In this document: positions 32,704 to 42,193 of the stretch, one piece after another
How the letters are laid out: the number at the start of each line of letters is the position of its first letter
Position numbering within the stretch: position 1 is the stretch's first letter
Origin: JBDSSS01 sp963764195
GTDB taxonomy: Bacteria > Actinomycetota > Actinomycetes > Actinomycetales > Dermatophilaceae
Direction of reading: 5' to 3'
NCBI GenBank assembly: GCA_963764195.1
Contig: CAVXRG010000010.1
Coordinates: 620,001-684,000, forward strand
Length of the DNA stretch: 64,000 nucleotides
The notes under the pieces: generated by a model
The model's database searches: none
What the model saw: the letters and a program-made list of their open reading frames with translations, nothing else
What the model was told of the DNA's origin: nothing
Translations under genes and position numbers: made by a program

Positions 32704-35700
32704 ATGATCTCGCGGATCGCGATCGTCAACCGTGGAGAGGCCGCGATGCGGCTCATCCACGCCGTGCGTGACCTCAACGCCAGCACCGGCCCGGGAGGGC
32801 ACAAGATCGAGACGGTCGCCCTGCACACCGAGGGCGAGCGCCGGGCCATGTTCGTCCGCGAGAGCGACGATGCCTACGACCTCGGTCCCGCGGCGGCCCG
32901 CCCCTACCTCGACCACGCGGTGCTCGAGCGCGCGCTCGTCGAGTCCGGCGCGGACGCCGCCTGGGTCGGCTGGGGCTTCGTCGCCGAGGACCCGTCCTTC
33001 GCCGAGCTCTGTGGACGCCTCGGCGTCACCTTCATCGGACCGAGCCCCGAGGCGATGCGACAGCTCGGCGACAAGATCGGCTCCAAGCTCATCGCCGAGG
33101 AGGTCGGGGTCCCCGTCGCACCGTGGTCGCGCGGCGAGGTCGCCACCCTCGAGGGCGCCAAGGAGGCGGCCGCCTCGATCGGCTACCCGCTCATGCTCAA
33201 GGCCACCGCCGGCGGTGGCGGGCGCGGCATCCGCGTCGTGGCCTCCGACGCCGACCTCGCCGACGCCTACGAGCGCACCCGCGACGAGGCGGAGCGCGCG
33301 TTCGGCTCCGGCGTCGTCTTCCTCGAGCGCCTCGTGACCGGCGCCCGCCACATCGAGGTCCAGGTCATCGCCGACGGGCAGGGCACCGCGTGGGCGATCG
33401 GCGTGCGCGACTGCTCCGTCCAGCGCCGCAACCAGAAGGTCATCGAGGAGTCCTCCTCCCCCGTGCTCAGCCCCGAGCAGGCCGACGAGGTGCGCACCAG
33501 CGCCGAGCGCCTCGCCGTCGCCGTGGGGTATGCCGGTGCCGGCACCGTCGAGTTCCTCTACCACCCGGGCGACCGGTTCTTCGCCTTCCTCGAGGTCAAC
33601 ACCCGGCTCCAGGTCGAGCACCCGATCACCGAGCTCGTCACCGACACCGACCTCGTCAAGCTCCAGATCCACGTCGCCGACGGCGGCCGCCTCGACGACC
33701 TGCCCGGCGGTCGCCCGACCGAGCGCGGCCACGCCGTCGAGGCCCGGCTCAACGCCGAGGACCCCGATCGCGACTTCGCGCCGTCGCCCGGCCGCATCTC
33801 CCTGCTCAACTTCCCGTCCGGCCCCGGCATCCGCGTCGACACCGGAGTCGAGGAGGGCGACTCGATCCCCGCCGACTTCGACTCGATGATCGCCAAGATC
33901 ATCGCCTACGGCCGCGACCGCGACGAGGCCCTAGCCCGGCTGCGCCGCGCCCTCGGCGAGACGACCGTCGTCATCGACGGCGGCTCGACGAACAAGAGCT
34001 TCATCCTCGATCTGCTCGACCAGCCGGAGATCATCGACGGCACCGCCGACACCGGCTGGATCGACCGGGTGCGCTCCGAGGGGCGCCTCGTCCTGCACCG
34101 CCACTCGGGCATCGCCCTCGTCGCCGCGGGCATCGAGGGTTACGAGGACGCGGAGGCCATCGAGCGGGCCCGCCTGCTCGAGTCCGCCCGCGGTGGTCGG
34201 CCGCAGGCCCAGCACAGCGTCGGCCGCGCGATCGACCTCAAGCTGCGCGGCACGGCATACAAGGTGACCGTGCTGCGCACCGCCTCCCAGAGCTACCGCG
34301 TGACGATCGCCAACGGCGCCACCCAGCACGTCGACGCGACGATGGACCGGATCGACGAGTATGCCGCTCGCATCACCGTCGAGGGCCGCACCCACCGGCT
34401 CGTCACCGCCACCCACGGCCCCGTCCACCTCGTCGAGGTCGACGGCGTCACCCACCGCGTCTCGCGCGACGAGGGGGGCGTCATGCGCTCCCCCGCGCCC
34501 GCGCTCGTCGTGGCGGCCCCGGTGCCGGTCGGCGGGGAGGTCGCGGCCGGCGCGCCGGTCCTCGTCCTCGAGTCGATGAAGATGGAGACGGTGCTCCCGG
34601 CTCCCTTCGCCGCCCGGGTGCGCGAGCTGCTCGTCGCCGTCGGCAGCCAGGTCGAGACGGGCGCGCCGCTCGTCCGCCTCGAGCCCACCGGTGACGAGGC
34701 GGAGGCCGCTGAGGCCGCGCCGACCGACGCGGTCGACCTGGACCTGCCCGACTCCGACGACGGCGCCGCAACAGCGAGGCAGCGCGCCCGCCGCGCCATC
34801 GAGGCGCTCTCGGCCGGAGTTCTCGGCTACGACACCCAGGTCGCGGGCGACCGCAACCTCCTCGCCACCTACCTCAAGGCACGACAGGAGCTCTCGAGCG
34901 AGAGCGCGGTTCCGCTCGACGCGGAGATCCGCATCCTCGAGCTGATCACCGACTTCGCCGAGCTGAGCCGCAACCGCCCCGCCGCCGAGGAGCGCCACAC
35001 CGAGCTGCTCGTGCACAGCCCCCGCGAGCACTTCCACTCCTACCTGCAGAGCCTCGACGTCGACCGGGCCGGACTCCCGCAGGACTTCCGCGACAAGCTC
35101 GCACGCGTGCTCCAGCACTACGGCGTCGGCGACTTCGACCGCACCCCCGAGCTCGAGCAGGCCGTCTTCCGCGTCTTCCTCGCGCAGCAGCGCTCGGCCC
35201 CCGAGGTCCAGGTGGCGATCGCGCTGCTCCAGCGCTGGCTCGAGGAGCCGGTGCCCGAGGCCCCACTCGACCACACCGCACGCGAGGTGCTCGACGGCCT
35301 CGTGCTCGCCACCCAGCTGCGCTTCCCCGTCATCGGCGACCTCGCCCGCAGCGTGCGCTTCCGGTGGTTCGACCAGCCCCTCGTCGACCGGCAGCGCCGC
35401 AGCGTCCTCGCCGGGGTGGCCGACCGCGTCGCCCAGCTCGCCCTCGAGCCGACCTCCGCGGAGGATGCCGAGCGGATCGACGCCCTCGCGGCCATCCCCG
35501 AGCAGATCGTCGGTTTCCTCGCCGACCGCCTGCACGACACGGCGCCCGACGCCCTGCCCGAGCACGAGCCGATGCTCGAGGTGCTCATCCGGCGCCACTA
35601 CCGCGAGCACGAGCTGCACGACCTGCGCCGGTTCCGCGCCGCCGGTCGCCCGTTCGCCGTGGCCGACTACACGGTCGGCGAACGGCCGACGCACCTCGTC

Positions 35701-38238
35701 TCGACGATCGGGTCGGTCTCCGAGCTGACGCCCGGCAGCTCCCTGGTGGAGGCCGTCACCGGTGAGGTGACGGGTCGAGCCGACGGCCTGCAGGCGGTCG
35801 TCGACCTCTACCTGCGCTGGCCGGAGCAGCCCGCGTCGCACGACGAGGCCAGTGCCGAGCTGTCGTCCCTGCTCGCCGAGCTGCCGGTCAGCCGCGAGGT
35901 GCGCCGCGTCGCCGTCGCCGTCAGCGCCGGCACCGGGCGCCCCGTCGACTACTTCACCTTCCGGCCCGTCGACGACGGGCTCATCGAGGACACCCTCGTC
36001 CGCGGCGTGCACCCGATGGTCGGCCGACGCCTCAACCTGTGGCGCCTCACCGCCTTCGACGTGACCCGGCTCGACGCCCCGGAGGACGTGCTCCTCTACG
36101 AGTGCGTCGCGCGTGACAACCCCGACGACCGTCGCCTCGTCGCCCTCGCCCAGGTGCGCCAAATCGTCGTCGTCCGTGACGACGCGGGCAAGGTCTCCGG
36201 GTTGCCGCACGTCGAACGCGCCGTCGCCAACTGCCTCGCCGCGATCCGACGGGTGCGGGCCAGCCGGGGCCACCGCGCCTCCAAGCTCGACATGAACCAC
36301 GTCTGGATCCAGATCTGGCCGACCATCGAGGCCGACCTCACCCAGCTCACCGCGCTCCAGAGCCGGATCGCGCCGATCACCGCCGGTGCCGGGATCGAGG
36401 AGGTCCTCGTCCAGGCCAGCGTTGCCGGGGCCCCCGGTGAGGCACCGCTGCGGGTCGCGGGCCGCTTCTCCTACCAGCCCGGCTCCGGAGTCGTCGCCAC
36501 GGTCGGCGAGCCGCCGTCGGAGGCGCTCAAGCCGCTCGACGACTACGCGTCCAAGGTCGTTCGGGCCCGCCGGCGCGGTCTCGTCTACCCCTACGAGCTC
36601 CAGTCGATGATCGCCGGACCGGGCGGGACCGTCGTCGAGCACGACCTCGACGAGTCGGGTCGCCTCGTGCCCGTCGACCGGGCCCCCGGGCTCAACACGG
36701 CGGGCATCATCGTCGCCGTCGTCACCTCCGTCACCGACCGTCACGCGGCGCCCGTCACCCGGGTGGCCCTCAGCGGGGACCCGCTGCGCTCCCTCGGCTC
36801 GGTGGCCGAGGCGGAGTGCGCCCGCGTCATCGCGGCGATCGACCTCGCCGACGAGATGGGAGTGCCCGTCGAGTGGTACGCCCTGTCTGCCGGCGCCCGG
36901 ATCTCGATGGACTCCGGCACGGAGAACATGGACTGGGTCGCCAAGGCGCTCAAGCGGATCATCGAGTTCACCCAGGCCGGGCACGAGATCAACGTCGTCG
37001 TCGCCGGCATCAACGTCGGCGCCCAGCCCTACTGGAACGCCGAGGCGACGATGCTCATGCACACCAAGGGCATCCTCGTGATGACCCCGGACAGTGCCAT
37101 GGTCCTCACCGGCAAGCAGTCGCTCGACTTCTCCGGCGGAGTCTCGGCCGAGGACAACTTCGGCATCGGCGGCTACGACCGCGTGATGGGCCCCAACGGT
37201 CAGGCGCAGTACTGGGCCAAGGACCTCGCGGGAGCCCGGGCCATCCTGATGGCGCACTACGACCACGCCTACGTCGTCCCTGGCGAAGGGGGCCCGCGCC
37301 GGGTCGCCACGACCGACCCGTCCGACCGCGACGTGACGACCTACCCGCACGAGATGCCCGACTCCGGCTTCACGACGGTCGGCGACATCTTCTCGGCCGC
37401 GACCAACCCCGACCGCAAGAAGGCGTTCGACATCCGCACGGTGATGCGGGCCGTGGCCGACCAGGACCACGAGCCGCTCGAGCGCTGGGCCGGCATGACC
37501 GACGCCGAGACCGCCGTCGTCCAGGACGCGCACCTCGGCGGAATTCCGGTGAGCCTCATCGGGATCGAGTCGAGGTCGGTGGCCCGTCGCGGCTTCCCGC
37601 CCACCGACGGCCCCGACACCTACACCTCGGGCACGCTCTTTCCCCGCTCCTCCAAGAAGGTGGCCCGGGCCATCAACGCGGCGAGTGGCAACCGCCCCCT
37701 CGTCGTGCTGGCCAACCTCTCCGGCTTCGACGGCTCCCCCGAGTCGATGCGCAACCTCCAGCTCGAGTACGGCGCGGAGATCGGTCGGGCCATCGTCAAC
37801 TTCGACGGACCGATCGTCTTCACCGTCGTCTCGCGCTACCACGGCGGTGCGTTCGTCGTGTTCTCCAAGGCCCTCAACCCCCGGATGACCGTGCTCGCCG
37901 TCGAGGGCTCGTTCGCCTCGGTCATCGGCGGCGCCCCCGCCGCGGCCGTCGTGTTCGCCCGCGACGTCGACGCACGCACGTCGGCCGACCCCCGCGTCGC
38001 CGAGCTCGAGTCCGCGCTGGGGTCCACGTCCGGGGTGGAGCGGGCCCGGGTGGCAGCCGAGCTGGCCGAGCTCCGTCAGGCGGTGCGCTCGGAGAAGCTG
38101 GGTCAGGTCGCGGCGGAGTTCGACGGCGTGCACAGCATCCACCGGGCCGTGTCGGTCGGGTCGGTCGACGCGGTGATCCAGGCCGACCAGATCCGTCCTC
38201 GGATCATCGCCGCGATCGAGGCCGGCCTCGGGATCTGA
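32704..38238 (+). CDS. Single-chain multidomain acyl-CoA carboxylase (BC-BCCP-central-CT)
   Basis: An 1844-residue enzyme carrying all parts of a biotin-dependent acyl-CoA carboxylase. Biotin carboxylase: residues 1 to about 450 (IAIVNRGEAAMRLIHAVRDL, TAGGGGRGIRV, EVNTRLQVEHPITE). Biotin carrier: VLESMKMETVLPAP with Lys626. A long central region, about 680-1330, resembles that of eukaryotic ACC (RRLNLWRLTAFDVTRL, VWIQIWPT). Carboxyltransferase: about 1350-1844 (GINVGAQPYWNAEATMLMHT, NLSGFDGSPESM). It makes malonyl-CoA or another carboxylated acyl-CoA. Bacterial enzymes usually split these parts over two to four subunits. ATG 32704 begins right at the BC fold. Substrate chain length is unknown. 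Confidence 0.9.
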   Translation: MISRIAIVNRGEAAMRLIHAVRDLNASTGPGGHKIETVALHTEGERRAMFVRESDDAYDLGPAAARPYLDHAVLERALVESGADAAWVGWGFVAEDPSFAELCGRLGVTFIGPSPEAMRQLGDKIGSKLIAEEVGVPVAPWSRGEVATLEGAKEAAASIGYPLMLKATAGGGGRGIRVVASDADLADAYERTRDEAERAFGSGVVFLERLVTGARHIEVQVIADGQGTAWAIGVRDCSVQRRNQKVIEESSSPVLSPEQADEVRTSAERLAVAVGYAGAGTVEFLYHPGDRFFAFLEVNTRLQVEHPITELVTDTDLVKLQIHVADGGRLDDLPGGRPTERGHAVEARLNAEDPDRDFAPSPGRISLLNFPSGPGIRVDTGVEEGDSIPADFDSMIAKIIAYGRDRDEALARLRRALGETTVVIDGGSTNKSFILDLLDQPEIIDGTADTGWIDRVRSEGRLVLHRHSGIALVAAGIEGYEDAEAIERARLLESARGGRPQAQHSVGRAIDLKLRGTAYKVTVLRTASQSYRVTIANGATQHVDATMDRIDEYAARITVEGRTHRLVTATHGPVHLVEVDGVTHRVSRDEGGVMRSPAPALVVAAPVPVGGEVAAGAPVLVLESMKMETVLPAPFAARVRELLVAVGSQVETGAPLVRLEPTGDEAEAAEAAPTDAVDLDLPDSDDGAATARQRARRAIEALSAGVLGYDTQVAGDRNLLATYLKARQELSSESAVPLDAEIRILELITDFAELSRNRPAAEERHTELLVHSPREHFHSYLQSLDVDRAGLPQDFRDKLARVLQHYGVGDFDRTPELEQAVFRVFLAQQRSAPEVQVAIALLQRWLEEPVPEAPLDHTAREVLDGLVLATQLRFPVIGDLARSVRFRWFDQPLVDRQRRSVLAGVADRVAQLALEPTSAEDAERIDALAAIPEQIVGFLADRLHDTAPDALPEHEPMLEVLIRRHYREHELHDLRRFRAAGRPFAVADYTVGERPTHLVSTIGSVSELTPGSSLVEAVTGEVTGRADGLQAVVDLYLRWPEQPASHDEASAELSSLLAELPVSREVRRVAVAVSAGTGRPVDYFTFRPVDDGLIEDTLVRGVHPMVGRRLNLWRLTAFDVTRLDAPEDVLLYECVARDNPDDRRLVALAQVRQIVVVRDDAGKVSGLPHVERAVANCLAAIRRVRASRGHRASKLDMNHVWIQIWPTIEADLTQLTALQSRIAPITAGAGIEEVLVQASVAGAPGEAPLRVAGRFSYQPGSGVVATVGEPPSEALKPLDDYASKVVRARRRGLVYPYELQSMIAGPGGTVVEHDLDESGRLVPVDRAPGLNTAGIIVAVVTSVTDRHAAPVTRVALSGDPLRSLGSVAEAECARVIAAIDLADEMGVPVEWYALSAGARISMDSGTENMDWVAKALKRIIEFTQAGHEINVVVAGINVGAQPYWNAEATMLMHTKGILVMTPDSAMVLTGKQSLDFSGGVSAEDNFGIGGYDRVMGPNGQAQYWAKDLAGARAILMAHYDHAYVVPGEGGPRRVATTDPSDRDVTTYPHEMPDSGFTTVGDIFSAATNPDRKKAFDIRTVMRAVADQDHEPLERWAGMTDAETAVVQDAHLGGIPVSLIGIESRSVARRGFPPTDGPDTYTSGTLFPRSSKKVARAINAASGNRPLVVLANLSGFDGSPESMRNLQLEYGAEIGRAIVNFDGPIVFTVVSRYHGGAFVVFSKALNPRMTVLAVEGSFASVIGGAPAAAVVFARDVDARTSADPRVAELESALGSTSGVERARVAAELAELRQAVRSEKLGQVAAEFDGVHSIHRAVSVGSVDAVIQADQIRPRIIAAIEAGLGI

Positions 38239-38663
38239 GCGGGCGAGCGCCAAGCCCCTTTCCGCCGTGCCGGCGAGGTCGGTTCTCGAAGGTCCGACGT
38301 GGGTCGGGCACTGGCCGATGCTCGAGAGCACCTTTTGCCGGAGGCTCCTCCGCCCCGGGTGAGCCCGTCCCGGGCCGGGAATCCCCACGCCACCCCCGGG
38401 TGAAAGTGCCCACTCGACGGACAGTCGAGTGGGCACTTTCACCCGCTCCGACCCGAGCCGCACCCGCCACGGCAGCCCCATCGGTCACCGCATCGTCCCC
38501 TCCTCCCGAAAGGGATGAAGAGGCATGAGAACGGTGTGGCGAAAGTGGCCCGCGTTCCCATCGCCAGACCTATGCTGGGGCCACGGCAGACGCCGTGGCA
38601 CGGGGGGCGTGCCTCGGCACCCGCCGCTGAGCCCGCAGTGCCGACTCCACATGATCACCCGCG
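38239..38663. other. Intergenic region with two hairpins
   Basis: About 425 nt between the carboxylase and the M23 peptidase gene. It holds the long hairpin at 38397-38445 and a shorter perfect one, GCCACGGC-AGAC-GCCGTGGC, at 38580-38599. No convincing small gene is seen. Confidence 0.5.
38397..38445. terminator. 22-bp perfect hairpin
   Basis: Positions 38397-38418 and 38424-38445 are perfect reverse complements around a five-nt loop (GGACA); the arm core is GAAAGTGCCCACTCGAC. It lies 160 nt past the carboxylase stop. The length and perfection suit a terminator, but the distance and lack of a T tract leave room for another role, such as a stable RNA. Confidence 0.6.
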
Positions 38664-40307
38664 GTGACCCGCGATGACGACGACCAGCCTCAGGGGGGTG
38701 GCCAGACGGTGCACGACCAGAGCGAGCACGCCGCGGATCCCGTGGTGCTCAACGTCCGGCTCCGCGGTCGGCTCCTGCCGTTCGCGACGGTGCTGCTCGT
38801 CGGAGGGCTCTTCCCCTTCCTCGGTGGCAGCGCCGACGCCGGCAGCCGCACCGTCGTACTGGCCGCGGGGTCACCGAGCCCCGCGGCCGACTCGGCCGCC
38901 GCCGATGCCGCCAGCGCGGTGGCCGACGCCGCCGCCGCCGTCGCCAGGGCCCGCGACGGGATCTTCGAGGCCGCCGCCTTCACCCCCGGGGCCCCGTCGT
39001 CGAAGGCCGTCCCCGCCGGCGCCGCGCTCGACGCCGGAATCGGCGGTGGCAGCCTCTTCGTCTTCCCCGTCATCTCGATGACCCCCGACGCCGCGCCCGG
39101 GGTCGAGCTGACCCCGGCCGTGCTCCGCTCGGACGTGCTCTCGTCCGGCTTCATCCGCCCGGTGCCCGGCCCCGAGTCCTCCGGCTTCGGGCCGCGGATC
39201 CACCCTTTGCTCGGGCGCCCCATGTTCCACACCGGCATCGACCTCATGTCGACGTGCGCGACCCCGGTCCACGCCGCCGCCGACGGGACCGTTGTCTATG
39301 CCCGGGTCTCAGCGTCCTGGGGTCTGCGCACGATCATCGCCCACTCCCCCACGCTCAAGACGGCCTACGGACACCAGTCGCAGTTCCTCGTCAAGGAGGG
39401 CGACGTCGTCAAGCAGGGCCAGGTCATCGGCCTCGTCGGCACGACCGGCTGGTCGACCGGCTGCCACCTGCACTTCGACGTCATCGTCAACGACCGCTAC
39501 GTCGACCCCGCGCCCTACCTCGGAATGGGCGGCGGTCACGGCGGTTCGGCGCCCTATGCCGCCACCCCCGGTTTCGTCGTCAGAGGCTCGACCTCGCTGC
39601 AGCGCACCGCCACCGGCGTCACGCGCACTCCCGCAACCCCGGCTGCCCCGGCTGTCCCCGACGGTGACGTCGAGGTCTCCGATGCCTCCCCCGGTTCGAC
39701 ACCCCAGCCGGCGCGGCCGGTCCCGACCGTCAGCACCCCCGCCCCCGCCGGGACACCCGTTGCCACGTCGACCACTGCCACCTCGACCGGCGCCGCGACG
39801 TCGCACCCCACCTCCACCACGTCGGCCGCCGCGACCGCCGTGGCGACGACCACGCCGTCCACCACGACTCCGTCAACCACGGTTCCGAGCACGACAGGTC
39901 AGACGACGCTGCCGACCAGCACGACGCCCAGCACGACGCCCAGCACGACGGTGGTGACGACGCCGGCACGACCGACCTCGACGACGCCGACCGCCGCGAC
40001 GACCACCACCGCCGCGACGACCACGCCGTCCACCGGGGCGCCGACGACGGTCCCGTCCGTCACCGTTACGACGACGGCCGGCCCCGGCCCGACGACCCCG
40101 GTCACGCTGCCCACCACGTTGCCCACCACGCTCCCGACCACCCTGCCGGTCAGTCTGCCCCTCACGGCGACGACGACGGCGGACCCCACCGCGACGGCGT
40201 TGTCGACGGCCGCGACCGAGGTCGCGACGACCGGAGTCACGACGACGGCGACGCTGCCCTCGGAGGCCCAGTCGACCACCGCCGCCGAGGGCGCGACCGG
40301 CTCCTGA
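38664..40307 (+). CDS. M23 (LytM) peptidase with long Thr/Pro-rich tail
   Basis: A protein of up to 547 residues. A hydrophobic segment at about residues 37-58 (LPFATVLLVGGLFPFLGG) is a signal anchor or signal peptide. The M23 domain spans about 165-290, with GFGPRIHPLLGRPMFHTGID, YGHQSQFLVKEGD and the zinc motif HLHFDV. This fold cuts peptidoglycan cross-bridges or acts as an inactive regulator of other cell-wall enzymes. From about residue 320 on the chain is a low-complexity Thr, Pro, Ser and Ala tail, likely extracellular and perhaps glycosylated. GTG 38664 is weak; a second GTG near 38708 is better spaced from a G-rich site. Confidence 0.8.
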   Translation: MTRDDDDQPQGGGQTVHDQSEHAADPVVLNVRLRGRLLPFATVLLVGGLFPFLGGSADAGSRTVVLAAGSPSPAADSAAADAASAVADAAAAVARARDGIFEAAAFTPGAPSSKAVPAGAALDAGIGGGSLFVFPVISMTPDAAPGVELTPAVLRSDVLSSGFIRPVPGPESSGFGPRIHPLLGRPMFHTGIDLMSTCATPVHAAADGTVVYARVSASWGLRTIIAHSPTLKTAYGHQSQFLVKEGDVVKQGQVIGLVGTTGWSTGCHLHFDVIVNDRYVDPAPYLGMGGGHGGSAPYAATPGFVVRGSTSLQRTATGVTRTPATPAAPAVPDGDVEVSDASPGSTPQPARPVPTVSTPAPAGTPVATSTTATSTGAATSHPTSTTSAAATAVATTTPSTTTPSTTVPSTTGQTTLPTSTTPSTTPSTTVVTTPARPTSTTPTAATTTTAATTTPSTGAPTTVPSVTVTTTAGPGPTTPVTLPTTLPTTLPTTLPVSLPLTATTTADPTATALSTAATEVATTGVTTTATLPSEAQSTTAAEGATGS

Positions 40308-40411
40308 CGGGTCGCGCCACACGCCGGCTACCGCGCAGGTCTTCGCTCACGATTCGGAGTCGCTCTCCCGCAATCCTCGTGTGCGCGCACGTCAGCCGAT
40401 AGGTTTCCGGG

Positions 40412-41209
40412 ATGGACGACGTGAATTCCGAGCAGGTCGACCTGTCGAAAGACGGTCGCACACCCGAGCAGCGCGAGCCGATGGTGGTCATCGAGGACGT
40501 CAACAAGCACTTCGGCGATCTCCACGTGCTCCAGGACATCAACCTCACCGTCGGCCGGGGTGAGGTCGTCGTCGTCCTCGGTCCGTCCGGCTCCGGCAAG
40601 TCGACCCTCTGTCGGGCGATCAACCGGCTCGAGACGATCGAGGGCGGCACCATCACCATCGACGGCAAGGTGCTTCCCGACGAGGGCAAGCCCCTCGCCG
40701 AGCTACGCGCCGACGTGGGCATGGTGTTCCAGTCGTTCAACCTCTTCGCCCACAAGACGATCAAGGAGAACGTCACACTGGGGCCGATCAAGGTGCGCAA
40801 GACGTCCAAGTCCGACGCCGACAAGCAGGCCGGCGTGCTGCTCGAGCGGGTCGGCGTCCAGGCGCAGGCCGACAAGTACCCCGCCCAGCTCTCCGGCGGC
40901 CAGCAGCAGCGCGTCGCCATCGCCCGGTCGCTCGCGATGGGCCCCAAGGTCATGCTCTTCGACGAGCCGACCTCGGCCCTCGACCCCGAGATGGTCAACG
41001 AGGTCCTCGACGTCATGGTCGGGCTCGCCAAGGAGGGGATGACGATGATCGTCGTCACGCACGAGATGGGCTTCGCCCGCAAGGCCGCCGACCGCGTCGT
41101 CTTCATGGACGGCGGGCAGATCGTCGAGGTCGCCACCCCCGAGGAGTTCTTCACCAGCCCGAAGAGCAGCCGAGCGAAGGACTTCCTCGGCAAGATCCTC
41201 ACCCACTGA
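40412..41209 (+). CDS. gluA: Glutamate ABC transporter ATP-binding protein
   Basis: A 265-residue ATPase of the polar amino acid uptake family. Walker A is GPSGSGKST, the signature LSGGQQQR, Walker B VMLFDEPTSALD and the H-loop VTHEMGFA. It powers import through the two permeases encoded downstream. A TAGGTT box lies some six nt before the ATG, so the message may be leaderless. First gene of a four-gene gluABCD-type operon; glutamate as substrate is inferred from the match to the corynebacterial arrangement. Confidence 0.92.
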   Translation: MDDVNSEQVDLSKDGRTPEQREPMVVIEDVNKHFGDLHVLQDINLTVGRGEVVVVLGPSGSGKSTLCRAINRLETIEGGTITIDGKVLPDEGKPLAELRADVGMVFQSFNLFAHKTIKENVTLGPIKVRKTSKSDADKQAGVLLERVGVQAQADKYPAQLSGGQQQRVAIARSLAMGPKVMLFDEPTSALDPEMVNEVLDVMVGLAKEGMTMIVVTHEMGFARKAADRVVFMDGGQIVEVATPEEFFTSPKSSRAKDFLGKILTH

Positions 41210-41269
41210 CCTACCGCAGGGAGAGCGGCATACGACCGTGTGCCGTGACGCAACTCAGGAGGAAAACCC

Positions 41270-42115
41270 ATGAACGTACGACGAATCGGCGTGGCGACCG
41301 CAGCCACCGCCCTTGCCCTGTCACTCGCCGCCTGCGGCTCGAGTGACAGCGGGGGCGGCGCTGGCAGCAGCGGCGGTGGCGATGGCGCGGGCCTGAAGAT
41401 CGGCATCAAGTTCGACCAGCCCGGCCTCGGCCTGAAGAAGGGCAGCGAATTCACCGGCATGGACGTCGATGTCGCCAAGTACGTCGCCAAGGCGCTCGGC
41501 ACCGACGCCGGCAACATCACGTGGGTCCAGGCCCCGAGCGCGCAACGCGAGACGCTCATCTCGACGGGACAGGTCGACATGGTCGTCGCGACCTACTCGA
41601 TCACCGATGCCCGCAAGGAGAAGGTCAGCTTCGCCGGCCCCTACTTCATCGCCGGCCAGGACCTGCTCGTCAGGTCCGACAACACCGACATCACCGGGCC
41701 CGACAGCCTCGACGGCAAGAAGCTCTGCTCGGTCACCGGCTCCACCTCGGCGCAGAACGTGAAGAAGAAGGTGCCCGGGGTCAACCTCCAGGAGTTCGGC
41801 ACCTACTCCGAGTGCGTCGCCGCTCTCGCTTCAGGCTCCATCGACGCGCTGACGACGGACGACACGATCCTCGCCGGTTACGCCTCGCAGGACCAGTACA
41901 AGGGCAAGCTCAAGGTCGTCGGCAACCCGTTCTCCACGGAGAACTACGGCATCGGCATCAAGAAGGGCGACACCGCCATGTGCCAGAAGATCACCGACGC
42001 GATCAAGACGATGATCTCGGACGGCTCCTGGCAGAAGGCCGTCGACGACAACCTCGGCGCGGCGGGCTACAAGCCCGGCAAGGACAACCCCCCCACCCCG
42101 GCCCCCTGCGCCTGA
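41270..42115 (+). CDS. gluB: Glutamate ABC transporter substrate-binding lipoprotein
   Basis: A 281-residue secreted lipoprotein. The signal peptide ends in the lipobox LAACGSS, so it is anchored outside the membrane. After a Gly/Ser linker comes a family 3 solute-binding fold: FTGMDVDVAKYVAKALG, RETLISTGQVDMVVATYSIT, and a C-terminal VDDNLGAAGYKPG. Two cysteines in the second lobe may form a disulfide. AGGAGGA precedes the ATG. It delivers the amino acid to the permeases GluC and GluD. Confidence 0.92.
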   Translation: MNVRRIGVATAATALALSLAACGSSDSGGGAGSSGGGDGAGLKIGIKFDQPGLGLKKGSEFTGMDVDVAKYVAKALGTDAGNITWVQAPSAQRETLISTGQVDMVVATYSITDARKEKVSFAGPYFIAGQDLLVRSDNTDITGPDSLDGKKLCSVTGSTSAQNVKKKVPGVNLQEFGTYSECVAALASGSIDALTTDDTILAGYASQDQYKGKLKVVGNPFSTENYGIGIKKGDTAMCQKITDAIKTMISDGSWQKAVDDNLGAAGYKPGKDNPPTPAPCA

Positions 42116-42193
42116 CCCGGACCGCCGCTCGCGGGATGCCGGCAGCCTCGGCTGCCGGCATCCCGCGGACCGGCTCACCACGAGAGGTGACGC

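Noticed and set aside
33931..38481. A 1516-codon open frame opposite the acyl-CoA carboxylase
   Set aside because: It is the mirror of a real gene in high-GC DNA. Its product is Arg/Gly/Asp/Val-rich with no domain, and the sense strand has a full-length enzyme.
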